Assembly: GCA_037126765.1 (NCBI GenBank)
Contig: JBBCBC010000019.1
Location: forward strand, 31,084,222-31,148,221
DNA: 64,000 nucleotides
Reading direction: 5' to 3'
DNA from: Stenogyne calaminthoides
Lineage: Eukaryota > Streptophyta > Magnoliopsida > Lamiales > Lamiaceae
Both the position numbers and the translations under genes were made by a program. Below are positions 10,836-21,827 of the stretch, piece by piece. Below the pieces are notes generated by a model, which searched no databases, had not been told where the DNA came from, and was given only the letters and a program-made list of their open reading frames with translations. The first letter of the stretch is position 1. Each line of letters opens with the position of its first letter.

Positions 10836-12558
10836 TGTGGAGTTCATTTGAGGAGAAGAAGCTTGTAGGTCTGAAAAAAAAATGCCTAGTTACTTATTTT
10901 AGCCTAAGCTTAGCTTGTTTGTGCTTTTCTATTTTCTTGATTTTGATTTTGTGAATATGTTGAGATTTGCATTTGAGGTAAAGCAAACACAATGTGTTGC
11001 TTCTAGCCATTAAAATCCCCAAATGCCAAATTGAAATGGAACATCTTGATGAGATGATACTCCTTGTATTTAAAAAAAGATTAGCAATCATGGAAGGATA
11101 TGATATTATCTTAGTTTTTGCTACATGATTGTTTGTGGCACTCCAAGAAAACGAAGTTTTTTTTTTTTTTTGAAAGGTCAAATGATGACTCTGAACTCAA
11201 GAAAACTGAGAGTTGGTACCCAGCTTTTCTTACTGGGGTCAAGGTTTTTGACCCCGCCCCACCTCTCCTCGTTGTGAAAATGTTTGAATCGGGTCGATCT
11301 AAAACTTTTCGCGGGTTGTGGTATATACTTGGGATGTTGAACAAGTTAATGGGATTCAGTTTTTCAAACTTATCTGACTCAGAAAGCAGCAATCTAAGGT
11401 AGATTTCCACAGTAGAAAACACATAATAGAAATGATATAAACAAGACTTGTTAGCCATGTAGGATTTGGACTTGAAGGCAAGCTTTTTAGTAGAAGCTGA
11501 GTGTACATTCCAATATTCCAAGAATCAATAGCAGTAAGTTTTCAAATATTTCCTCCCCACAAAAAGCCCTCTGAGATCTTTATATGATTTATTAAGCAAA
11601 GTATGATTCAATTATGATTAATTGATTTTTTTTTCACATCTTTTGGACTAATCAACATTGCTTTGTTCTTTATGTGTGGTCCATATTCAGTTTTGGTGCT
11701 ATGTGTACATAGGCATCAAGATTTGTATGAGCCTATTCACTAGGCTATGATAATCATGATAACTTTTGTATCCAAGAAAATTTCAACATTGAACCCCATA
11801 TAAAAGTTTTTGAGTTCCCAATTGGTGCAGCTTTGTATGAGTCGAGAACGAGAATAATAATGAGTATCGTTAAAAAATTAATCCCAATGCGGTCGATAAT
11901 TGTATTATTACACTATTTAATTAAAAAATTATTAAGCAATATTATGATGATTTATTGGATAATTTTTAATTTTAAAATGTAGAATGGAACACTGAAAATA
12001 GCACAGAGGATATCATTCGCATAATAATCCCTTTCGGGTTTTCACTCCATTTGAAATGAAATACTACTATCTTCTGTCTATACTATTTTACTTTAAATAT
12101 TCTACATTCACCATAATATGAAAAAAAGAGTTTAAATCTATTGAAACTTGTCACCATTTTCAAACAAATTACTCCAATGAAAATGTGCCCCATTTATTTG
12201 AAGAAAAAGAAAGCAGCAGCATTTTGATTTTAACAAGATGCAGCAGAAAGCAAGAACCTTGAGAGAGCAACTTTATTCCATTTTGATTCTTTTATCTCTA
12301 TTCTTGGCCAATATTCTGATTCTTGCTAAATGAATCAAGATAAAGACCATTTTGATGAGGTTTGGAAATTTGACCAACTTACAAAAGAATCTTATATTAT
12401 ATTTGAAATTACATACACCTCATACTACAAAAAGTTTGAAATTCTCTTACAATCATCCTTCAAAAAGTTGGATATTAATTTTGTAAATAAGTCAACTTTA
12501 AAGATAGTTGTGCAATTATACCTAAAATTTGTCTAGGATAGAAAGATTACATAAGGTA
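10836..12558. other. MYB 3' region and intergenic sequence, no further gene
   Basis: The first 250 bp or so is probably 3' UTR of the MYB gene. The rest is AT-rich, with short overlapping ORFs on both strands near 11118-11521 that share no family features. Nothing else is supported. Confidence 0.5.
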
Positions 12559-12561
12559 TAA

Positions 12562-13424
12562 GACCATCTCCAGCACTGGGCGTTATTCTGGGGTCAATTT
12601 ATCACTATTCTATTATACAATTAATATCATATCTCCACCAGTTTGCACTATTTTTTGCACTAAAACAAAATATTCCATAAAGATTCTTTATTAAATGATT
12701 TTTTTTATTATTATGCTATAATTATTTATAATTATAATATACTTTTACACTAATTTTAATATAAATAATAAAGTAATATTTTTTTATATTTAAAATTTTA
12801 CTAAATTTAAAAAATATGTATTCTTCATAAATATTCATGCAAATTAAAATTGAAAATTAATCATAATATTACAAGGGAAATTAAATTACGATAAAAATTT
12901 AAATTATAACAAAAATATAAATAACGAAACGATATACAATAAATTATGTAGTTTTATCTATTTGTAGTAATTTTCTATAATTATACTTATTATTGTAATG
13001 TTTGTATCATATTAATATGCAATTTTACGGTATCTTTCGATTAAAGTATATTATTTTAATTCATTGCACAATATTTTTTAATTACTTTATAATTTAAAAC
13101 TACAATGCTAATTTATTCTTTACTAATTGAGGTGAAAAAATAGGTGAAATTTATAATGTTAAAAAAATTGAATTACTAATGTTCCATAATATTGGATAAG
13201 TAAAAAGAATGCACTACCAATAAATTATAAAATTAAATTAAAGAATTAAAAAGAAAAAAAATAGAAATATGCATATAACGCTACTATAAAGCAGCACTAT
13301 ATTTGGTGTTGATTTGCTTTAATAAAGAGCAAAACTCTATTGTATTGTAGTGTCACTTTAAAGTATCTGCTGGAGGGGGCAGCATAGCGCAAAACGCTAC
13401 TCTAGGGCCTTGCTGGAGGTGCTC
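12562..13424. mobile_element. PIF/Harbinger (Tourist-like) MITE with TAA TSD
   Basis: The ends are GACCATCTCCAGCA on the left and, read inward on the other strand, GAGCACCTCCAGCA on the right (12 of 14 match). Both are flanked by TAA (12559-12561 and 13425-13427), the classic PIF/Harbinger target duplication. The 863-bp interior is very AT-rich and codes for nothing recognisable. Confidence 0.75.
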
Positions 13425-13499
13425 TAATACGTCATACACAAATCAAGGAAACACGAAAAACAACAAAAAAAACTTGGAAAATTGGGGTAAATGCCTATT

Positions 13500-13605
13500 T
13501 TAAGGCTAAGAACGGTTCATTGTAATAAGTTGCATCTTTCAGTATAACAAGTTGCATATTTTTAAAATGCAATATAAGTGTACCGTGTACCTAGATGCAT
13601 ATGAG
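13500..13605. repeat. Diverged half-copy of the Mutator-type MITE family
   Basis: Reads like the right half of the MITE at 13781-14015: AAGTTGCAT, then AAAATGCAATATAAG, then a TGTACC...GATGCATATGAGATC terminus. No matching left terminus or TSD is evident, so it is a truncated relic. Confidence 0.4.
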
Positions 13606-13780
13606 ATCTTTTTATTATAATTTTTTTAATCGAGCAAATAGTGACTCGAACAGATGACTTCACGATAATACTCATATATAAATAATTAGGGTTGGTTTGT
13701 TTACATCTTTCCACCCTACTTTCTCAATTGCATACCTAAATCCTCGTTTATCTATTTGGATTTTGGTATATAATTATAAA

Positions 13781-14015
13781 GAGTAAGTCTTATGTGCATC
13801 TGGGTGCACCATGCATTCATAGTACATTTTAGAAGCGTGCAAGTATACAAAATAGAAACGTGCAACTATTTCAAACAAAAGCATGCAACTATGTTTCCAT
13901 ATTAACAGTTGCACTTTTCTGTGTAAATAAATCACATTTTTCAACATAACAAATTGCACACTTCTAAAATGCACTATAAGTACACGATGCACCCGAGTGC
14001 ATAAAAGACCTAGCC
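13781..14015. mobile_element. Mutator-type MITE with 9-bp TSD AATTATAAA
   Basis: Long terminal inverted repeats of about 55 bp: the left starts GAGTAAGTCTTATGTGCA and the right, inverted, starts GGCTAGGTCTTTTATGCA. Both continue through a TGCACC...TTTTAGAAG block. The perfect 9-bp direct repeat AATTATAAA flanks it at 13772-13780 and 14016-14024. A 9-bp TSD with long inverted ends fits the Mutator superfamily. Non-coding. Confidence 0.8.
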
Positions 14016-14240
14016 AATTATAAATCATTTATCATCGTTCACGGAATTCCACATAACTCATGGGGAGAGTTATGTTGGAAATACAATATTCCCCCAATTG
14101 CCTCTGTTTTAGCTACCTTCTACCGCTTGCGTCTTTTTTTAAGCTGATGTTTGAAAATTGAAACACCACTTACGCTTAGAAAATTCTTATGGCCGTTTGG
14201 TTGGGGGTAATGTAAGTGGGTAATGAAAATAATTTATATG

Positions 14241-15017
14241 TGAAAGTGTGTTTTACGGGGTTGTGTTTAGTAAAATCAGAGTAATATTACACTGAATGTT
14301 GTGACACTTAAAGTAACATTCAAAAGACAGAAACATCGGAAGACTCAGAAACACAACACACGAATTTTAATAAGACTTTACACAATCTATATCAATATAG
14401 ATTGTGAAGCCCTATGGCCAAAATCATTATTTATTAAAAATAATGAGTACAAAGAGGTTCACAAATCGACCCTCTTGAAACAAGATCAAGCATATGATCT
14501 AAAAGGCTAGGTGTATTTTCTAAACTACCAAATGATCTATTCTAAGAACAAATCTAGCACCAACTCGAGGTATTGTAAACCCTACAATTACACTCTAATG
14601 GTAAAACAAAACGACAACAACGACCCTATCACTATGGATGCACTCACGCAGTCTACAGTTGATATATTTGGCAATTGATGTGAACACCAATATCATCTAT
14701 TTATAGACTTCGTGTATGCCTTACTAGAGCCTCCTTGAAGGATCTAGAAACTCTTCAATCCACTCTTCCATGATCTTTGTAACTGCCACTTAGTGGGTCT
14801 TCTTTGATCTCTGGAAAAACAGCCGCATGATCTAGTCCATTCTACTCGATTCTTGAAGCTTGTGGAACCTTCTGGAATCTTGCAGAACAACCTAGATCGT
14901 CAACCTGCAGTCAACAACATCAAAGACAACATTGAACATAGAAGTGTTAGTGGTTAAGAAGAAAGGACGAATACTGATGTTGTAACCAATGTTGTAACAT
15001 CGGTGGCAACATCAACA
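14241..15017 (-). repeat. 3' LTR of the SIRE-like element
   Basis: 777 bp, matching 24275-25091 closely. It lacks about 40 bp present in the right copy between GTTGAT and ATATTTGG, a segment that includes the ATATATAGCTATAT stretch. It abuts the purine tract at 15018. Confidence 0.9.
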
Positions 15018-15030
15018 ATCTCCCCCATTC
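15018..15030 (-). promoter_or_regulatory. Polypurine tract of the SIRE-like element
   Basis: On the minus strand GAATGGGGGAGAT runs directly into the 3' LTR start TGTTGATG, as expected for the plus-strand DNA primer of reverse transcription. Confidence 0.75.
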
Positions 15031-15224
15031 GATCTTTCTGCTACAACACACCTGAAATACCAAATACATCAGGTACTGTGCATGATAGAACTCATAATCA
15101 TATCAACTGCACTACTAAGTGTCAAACCATTTTGTAGCTATTAAGAATCGAATCATCATCAAACAATTTCATTTGTTTGAGAAATTTCAGTCTGCAGAAA
15201 ACTTGTTAAGATATAATATAAAAC

Positions 15225-15545
15225 ATATCAGAGCATATGACATATCAGAGCATCTGTGTATTACATTGAAACTCATCAGAGCACTCATCAGAGCAAGATG
15301 TAAGAACATATCAGAGCAAAAGGAACAATGGCACAAGTACAACATGTACCAATCCTTATACCTGCAGACAAAGTAGAACATATATTCCTTGAACATATTT
15401 CCACCAATCATCAAGGTGAGATTATCAGAGCAATGAAAACAAGGATATCAGAGCTAAGAGACATCTTAACCTAAAAAACTTCAGAATATCAACATCTGAC
15501 CATGCTAATCATCAATATTAAAAATAACAGAATATCAGAGCAAGT
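15225..15545 (-). repeat. Dispersed ATCAGAGC motif, eight copies
   Basis: ATCAGAGC, usually as CATATCAGAGCA, occurs at about 15227, 15244, 15274, 15287, 15310, 15424, 15447 and 15534 on the plus strand. The block lies between the extra ORF and the purine tract. The word equals the core of the initiator-tRNA-Met primer site TGGTATCAGAGC but in the orientation opposite to the element. Confidence 0.8.
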
Positions 15546-15795
15546 CATAATACTCAAAACATAAACAAGTAAACCTATCAACTGCTTGTCCAATAATTAC
15601 ATACCAACATGAACAGAGTTTTAGGAAATAAACTTGTAAAAATAAGATCAATGAATATGAAGGATAAATAAGAGAGAGTGAAGGTGATGAAACTAATACA
15701 TCAGCTGCAGCATCAACAAGGCCTGCACATGCTCCCCCTCACTTTGTTCTCAGCTCCCCCATTCTTCATGATCTAAAACAAACTCCCCCATTCAA

Positions 15796-17013
15796 TCAAC
15801 ATGGGAGATCACCATAGACTTTCTCTATGATATCATCAATGTCAGCATCATCATCATCACCAGCTTGTTCATCAGCAGCCTGTTCAACCTGTACAACCGG
15901 AGGATCTGGCTCATTCTCTTCATGCACATCACCTGGAACAACAGCAGGGACATCTTCAACAGCAGGAACTTCAAAGAAGAACCCGGAAGCATCAGGAGCT
16001 ACTCCCCCTGGTGGAGCAGAAAGCAACCTCTCCCAAAAACTCTTCATAACATTCAACTCAGCAATCTGATCCTGCAAATTCTCAATTTGCTGAAGTATGA
16101 AATCCCTGTGAATGGTTACAGACTGAACTGGAGAATTTCTCAAGTCAGTGTCACCATTAGTGTTGCTAGCATTTGGTGCAACATCCGGATTTTGAACAGC
16201 AGGTTCAACAACCTCAGGTACAGCTTCATCTCCCTCTTCATTAGGCCTCATGTATGGCAAGTCAAGGATTATGTTTCCTTTCAACAACACTTTGGAAATT
16301 CCTAAGTCAGGAATCATTCCACCAAGACTTTCAACAGGTTCCCTAGCAATGTCTAATCTGTCAAGCAGAGCAAAGATCATACAAGGATATGGTAAAACAT
16401 TTTTCTTACCACCTGCACATTTCATAGCATTATCAAAGATTGTCCTCCCCAGATTGAAATTGTTCATGACCACTATCCTGTACATCAAAATAGCTTGAGC
16501 TTCAGTGATCTTGGTAGTGTTGGTAGTGGGCAACCAGTTGTACACAACAAACTTGTGAACAACTGAAAACGGACTTGTCAGCTTGGATGACAACGCCCTT
16601 GTTGTCCATCTCCTTGCCAAACCACCAGTAATAGCAGCCACAATCTCATTCAAAGTAGGAACAACATCTTCCTCAACATCAGGGGTTCTCAAAAATGCAT
16701 TTATCACACCAGGATTAAAACCTACATTCTGTCCTCTAAACCTCACATGCCCATATCTCCTAGAATTTCTTCTACCATTTCCTTTCCTCAAATTGCAGTA
16801 AAACTCATATACCCAAGTATCAAAGAAATGTGAAGCAAACTGTACAACATGTAAAAGGTTCATTTCCTCAAAGAATTGAATCAGATTTTGCCTATCAAAT
16901 TCATAAACTTTCATTCTCCTTTCAGATAACAAAAGTCTCCTTTTCATAACAACATATTTAGGACTAGAAATACCATGATATGCATCATCACTATCATCAT
17001 CATCAGATAACAT
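15796..17013 (-). pseudogene. SIRE-like element accessory (envelope-like) ORF, C-terminal part
   Basis: 405 codons. The central part, about residues 55-270, contains FDTWVYEFYCNLRKG, then VRFRGQNVGFNPGVINAFL, then a stretch with AQAILMYRIV. This resembles the plant family annotated as putative plant transposon protein, which also occurs in the post-pol ORFs of SIRE elements. A short heptad-like stretch near residue 310 (ILQQIENLQDQIAELNVM) could form a coiled coil. The C-terminus is very acidic and rich in Asp, Glu and Pro. I see no signal peptide or clear membrane span, so calling it an envelope protein is convention, not evidence. It is split from its N-terminal part by a 163-bp duplication. 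Confidence 0.7.
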
Positions 17014-17173
17014 GTAAAAGGTTCATTTCCTCAAAGAATTGAATCAGATTTTGCCTATCAAATTCATAAACTTTCATTCTCCTTTCAGATAACAAAAGTC
17101 TCCTTCTCATAACAGCAAATTTAGGACTAGAAATACCATGATATGCATCATCACTATCATTATCATCAGATTC
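16848..17173 (-). repeat. 163-bp tandem duplication inside the accessory ORF
   Basis: The unit starting CATGTAAAAGG at 16848 is repeated from 17011 with a few substitutions and ends in ATCAGAT. Because 163 is not a multiple of three, the duplicate shifts the frame. The same protein segment (YHGISSPK to MNLLHV) is encoded at the end of the upstream ORF and again at the start of the downstream one. Confidence 0.9.
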
Positions 17174-17451
17174 AGAAGATGTGTTACCTGAACTACTTGA
17201 GTCTGATTCATCAGGATCATCAGAGTCATCTGGTTCACCTGATGGTGTTGCAGCACCGTGCTCAACATCTTCATCAACATCAGAGTCAACAACAGGTTCA
17301 TGCCTCCTCTTTATTCTCAACTCAGTTGTAGCTTTTGTAGTAGCTTCAGGATCATTTCTGAACTTTGTCCTTTTTTCATTTCTAGCCAACAATTCAGAAA
17401 GAGGAATGATTTCATCAGAACTCTCTAAATCAGCAGGGGCATTAGTAATCC

Positions 17452-17501
<50 letters not shown>

Positions 17502-18304
17502 GATCCGCAGCAGCGCAGATGCTTCACTTGGTTCACTTTCCTAGCAACCAATTTCTCACTCTCCTCAGCAACACTCTTCTCAACAGAGTGCTCAACTTCC
17601 TCAGCAGACTTCTCACTCTCCTCAACCTTCTCCAAACTCTTTTCTGATTCAGAGGAATCAGACACAACAATTGGCCTAGAGGCTTGACCAAAATCAGAAG
17701 TCTTACCCCTCTTTGTCTCAGAGTAGTCAACCTTAGGCTTGTAGCGATTCGACCTTCTCCTTGGTTTCACAGGGCTTCTCTTCCTCTTCGGCTTCTTGGA
17801 GGAAGTACCAGCAGCAGCATTGTCAGCCTTAGCCTTCTCAACGGGCTTTCCCATAGAAATATCTTCCATCTCAACATCTGCTTGAGCATCGGGTTGCGCG
17901 GGCTCGACATTTTCAGTGCTTGGTTTCGGATTTTTAGCCCCAACAATAAAATCATCTGGGAAAACGCCACGAGGAGGGTTCAAGGATGAGTAGTTAGAGA
18001 ATGGTAGGATATTAATCGAAAATTATCCAAACATAATCATCGTAGGAGTGTCAGAGCGTTGAAGCGAAATGATTGCCTCGCTCACGTTCAGCGGATGTTC
18101 GGTTTCAGGGAATGCAACCGAAAATGGTTCTGGGTTCAACGGATTCTGGAGTGTTGGGTTAGATGATTCAGCAATAGGTGTGGCATTTGGTGAATCGATC
18201 GAAGACACCATTGATGCAAGAAGGTGAAGCGGGTTCGCGATTTCAGAGTTTTCAGAGGAAGGGTTTGAAGGCGTGTTTGGTGAGGTATTTTGATTTCCAG
18301 CCAT
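17003..18304 (-). pseudogene. SIRE-like element accessory ORF, N-terminal part
   Basis: It begins at MAGNQN (18304; an alternative start is 18322) and reads to an in-frame TAA at 18023-18025. It then continues in the same frame as a 326-codon stretch to 17003. The region is low-complexity: Ser/Pro-rich at first, then basic (KKPKRKRSPVKPRRRSN, a likely nuclear localisation signal), then Ser/Glu-rich, then a run of 17 Asp. It ends in the segment copied by the 163-bp duplication. The basic nuclear-type signal and acidic runs fit a nuclear or RNA-associated role better than an envelope, but this is inference. Confidence 0.65.
17452..17501 (-). repeat. (GAT)n trinucleotide microsatellite encoding poly-Asp
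   Basis: An uninterrupted run of ATC on the plus strand, GAT on the coding strand, gives a 17-Asp tract in the accessory ORF. It is the longest pure trinucleotide run I noticed in the window. Confidence 0.9.
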
Positions 18305-18875
18305 TTGCTTTATATATATCAAAAGTGTTAGTGAAAAAATAGAATTAAAAATTCAATTCCAACTAATACTTTATGACAAAACCAGTAATACCTCAACTTC
18401 TTCAAAACTTCAGTACGCAAAACTCAAAAACAAGTTTTTAGTATGAAAACCAACACCCATTCGATCCTTAAATAGAATTAAAAATCAATATGTTACAAGC
18501 CATGATCCCACAAAGTGAATGTTCTAGAAATGGAGATCATGGGGTGCAATGTGATGAAACCATCACTCCCACTACTTCCATCATCCAACAAACACACGAT
18601 CCCTGCTCATTTTAAAAAAAAAAAATGCCCGAAAAAGAATAAAACAATGTACAAACTGAAATTAAATAAAGTGTGGCCAATTTTTGAATTAAATAATCAA
18701 TTTAATCAAAAAGTCACAATTTAAATAATCATTCAAGTAAAATCCAGTCAAATCAAGTCAATGTTGCAATCAAGAACGGCACACACACACTTCAACATTC
18801 ATTTTGCCTGTTTTACACAGCCAATGTTGCACTTTTATCTTTTCTTTTTTTTTTATACACTTAACTCATATTGAT

Positions 18876-19021
18876 TCACCTTTTGAAAAGAGAACATCGT
18901 AGTAGCGAACTCCGTGCCCCATAGTTACTCAGTGGATTATGAGCAAATTGATGTTATATCAATCACCTTTTGAAAAGAAGACATCGTAGTAGCGAACTCC
19001 GTGCTCCATAGTTACTCAGTG
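18876..19021. repeat. Paired 58-bp direct repeat, period 87 bp
   Basis: TCACCTTTTGAAAAG...TTACTCAGTG occurs at 18876-18933 and 18963-19021 with two or three differences. It sits in the non-coding gap between pol and the accessory ORF. Confidence 0.8.
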
Positions 19022-19325
19022 AGAGATTACATCCAAAGTGTGTATTTTTTTTTTTTTTTGTGCATTTAAGAAGTGTGTGTCCAGAAAAAACACAATGACT
19101 TGACTCAATAAGAATTCAACTCAAAATCATATCCAAACCATGAGAATCGATCAAATCAACCAAGTGCTACAAAAATCAAACCAGATGTTGCTTCAAATGT
19201 TGTAACATTTGTTGCAACATCCACCCTACGTAACTTTCGGATAGTATATAAAACCAAGAGATTTCCTCAGAAAGGAAAATCTCTCATGATCAAGGGCTTT
19301 AGTAAAAATATCAGCAAGTTGATTA

Positions 19326-19918
19326 TCAGTGGGAACATACTCTAACTTCACAATTTCCTTTTCTACAACTTATGAAATGATGTCTTATACTTATGTGCTT
19401 GGTGAGATAATGTTGTACTGGGTTTTTAGAAATGTTAATAACACTAGTATTATCACAAAACACAGTCATAATATCATTCTCAAGTCCATAGTCATCAAAC
19501 ATCTTTTCAACCATAAAAGTTGTGTACAACAACTACCAGCAGCAATATACCCAGACTCTGCAGTAGATTGTGAAACACAATTTTGTTTCTTACTATGCCA
19601 GGAAATCAAGTTGTTACCCATGTAAAAGCAACCACCACTTGTGCTTTTTCTATCATCAATGTCTCTAACCCAATCATCATCACTATATCCAGTCAGTACA
19701 CTGCTTGTGTCATTTGTATACCATATACCAAGATCTGTTGTTCCAGCAACATATCTGATAATCCTCTTCACAACATTCATGTGAGATTCCTTTGGATTAG
19801 CTTGGTACCTAGCACAAACACAAACACTATACATAATGTCAGGTCTACTAGAGGTGAGATATAGAAGACTACCTATCATGGATGCATGCGATTGTGTGAT
19901 CAACATCTTGACCAGCAC
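19326..19918 (-). pseudogene. SIRE-like copia RNase H domain
   Basis: Two overlapping ORFs in different frames carry the copia RNase H region. The first holds SLLYLTSSRPDIMYSV, GYSDDDWVRDIDDRKSTSG and QSTAESGYIAA, and the second CDNTSVINISKNPVQH followed by KHISIRHHF. The catalytic acidic residues of GYSDDDW, AES and CDN are visible. The frame break between the ORFs disables the domain. It would degrade the RNA strand of the RNA/DNA hybrid. Confidence 0.85.
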
Positions 19919-20078
19919 TGTCTTTGTTCAACTTCTGAGTTGATCCCATAGGTGTTTTCATATGCTTCAAATTCTCAAGACCAAATCTCTTAACCAGGTT
20001 CTTAGCATATTTGCTTTGACAAATGAAGATTCCATCATCTTTTTACTTGATCTGCAGACCTAAAAAATAATTCAAGTC

Positions 20079-20876
20079 TCAAACCATGCTCATCTCAAAT
20101 GTAGATGACATTGCCTCAACAAATTCATTCAGCATCTTGTTTGATGTTGCTCCAAATACTATGTCATCAACATATATTTGTGCAATCATCAACCCTTCAT
20201 CAACCTGTTTAATAAACAAAGTCATGTCTGCTTCTCCTCTAACAAAGCCAAACTGCAAAAGAAAGTCAGTCAATCTGCCATACCAAGCTCTAGGAGCTTG
20301 TTTCAAGCCATACAATGCTTTCTTAGGCTTATAAACATGATCATGATAATGAGGATCTTCAAATCCTAAGGGTTGTTCAACATAAGCTTCTTCATTCAAG
20401 ATACCATTAAAAAATGCAGCCTTTACATCCATTTGATGCAATTTGATATTGATAAAACATGCAATAGCTAACAACAATCTAATAGATTCAATCCTAGCTA
20501 CAGGTGCAAATGTTTCATCAAAATCAATACCCTCAACTTGAGTGTATCCGTGGGCAACCAATCTAGCCTTATTTCTTACTATGTTTCCAGACTCATCAGT
20601 TTTGTTCTTAAAAATCTACTTGATTCCAATGACATTAGTGTTACCAGGTCTTGGAACTAGTGTCCAAACATCATTTCTCTCAAACTGATTAAGTTCTTCA
20701 TGCATAGCATTTATCCAATTTTCATCATTTAAGGCTTCTTTGACATTTTTAGGCTCAATTACAGAATGATAGCATTCAAAATTAACCATGTTGCATATAG
20801 AAGACATACAAACAAATCTCACCACATCTTTTGAGCTTACCCTTCTTCTGGTGTACTCCAACAGAAGAATCACCAA
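20079..20876 (-). pseudogene. SIRE-like copia reverse transcriptase
   Basis: The RT starts with ELNQFERNDVWTLVPRP (20790-20700) and continues with VEGIDFDETFAPVARI, HQMDVKAAFFNG, GLKQAPRAWY and the catalytic IYVDDIVFG (near 20170). A frame change and stop separate the first and second ORFs (around 20616), and further stops lie just downstream near 20080 and 20043. The YVDD aspartates are present, so inactivity is due to the breaks and not to loss of the active site. Confidence 0.88.
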
Positions 20877-21770
20877 TGATTTGGTTTGAAGGATGGCTTT
20901 TCATGATTCTGGAAGCAGGTACCTTGTAATGAGTGTATTGAGTATTGCTTTCTAAACTTTCTGTTTTTGGATTTTTAGAGAATGTTGTCCCAGATGTCGT
21001 GGCATTAAGTGTAACATCCTTTGAATTTTCAAAATTTCCAGTTCCAGCAGAAATCTCAATATGCTCAGACACATCTTCTTCAGTACTTTTTCCTGTTATG
21101 TTAGTTGTATCATCAAAAACAACATTCACAGATTCTTGAACAGTGTTTAACCTAAGGTTGAAAATTCTATAGGTTTTACTATTTCTAGAATAGCCTAAGA
21201 AAAAACCTTTGTCACTTTTAGAGTCAAACTTTCGAAGTTGATCTCTATCATTCAGAATATAACACACACAACCAAACACATGAAAGTATTTCAGATTTGG
21301 TTTCTTGTTGTTCAGAATCTCATAAGCTGTTTTTGAACTTTGTGGCCTCATAAAAACTCTGTTAATAATATGGCATGAAATGTTTAATGATTCAACCCAA
21401 AACCTTTAGAAAGATGTTTAGCTTGCAACATTACCGTAGCCATTTCTTGAAGAGTTCTATTCTTCCTTTCAGCTATTCCATTTTGTTGTGGAGTTTTAGG
21501 AGAAGAAAACTCATGCATTATACCCTTCTTTTCACAGAAATCGGAAAATAAGTTATTTTCAAATTCCCTACCATGATCTGACCTAATCTTACTCACTTTT
21601 AAGTTGTATACAATTTTAAACCTTTTATACAAAACCTTAAAAGCAGCAAAAGTTTCAGATTTTTCTTTCAAAAACTCAATCCAGGTATATCTAGAGAAAT
21701 CATCTACCACAACCAATGAATACCTTTTACCTCCAAGACTTTCTGTTTCTATAGGACCCATAAGATCCAT
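20782..21770 (-). pseudogene. SIRE-like copia integrase
   Basis: Two ORFs, 21770-21384 and 21351-20782. The first has the integrase core: MDLMGPIETESLGG (first Asp), KIRSDHGREFEN (second Asp) and PQQNGIAERKNRTLQ (Glu), giving D-D-E. The second continues with the conserved KTAYEILNNKKPNLKYFHVFG and FLGYSRNSKTYRIFN typical of the copia integrase C-terminus. A frame break separates them near 21384. Confidence 0.88.
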
Positions 21771-21827
21771 ATGTAGCAGCTCAAAACATCATGTTGTCGA
21801 ACAATGTGACAACATCTTGTGTGACAC

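Noticed and set aside
15225..15545. ATCAGAGC words considered as a CRISPR-like array
   Set aside because: Repeats are only about 8-10 bp with irregular spacing, in a plant retroelement, with no associated genes.
17181..17687. 168-codon plus-strand ORF rich in Ser
   Set aside because: It is the antisense shadow of the Asp/Glu-rich accessory ORF; poly-Ser arises from the ATC repeat read in another frame.
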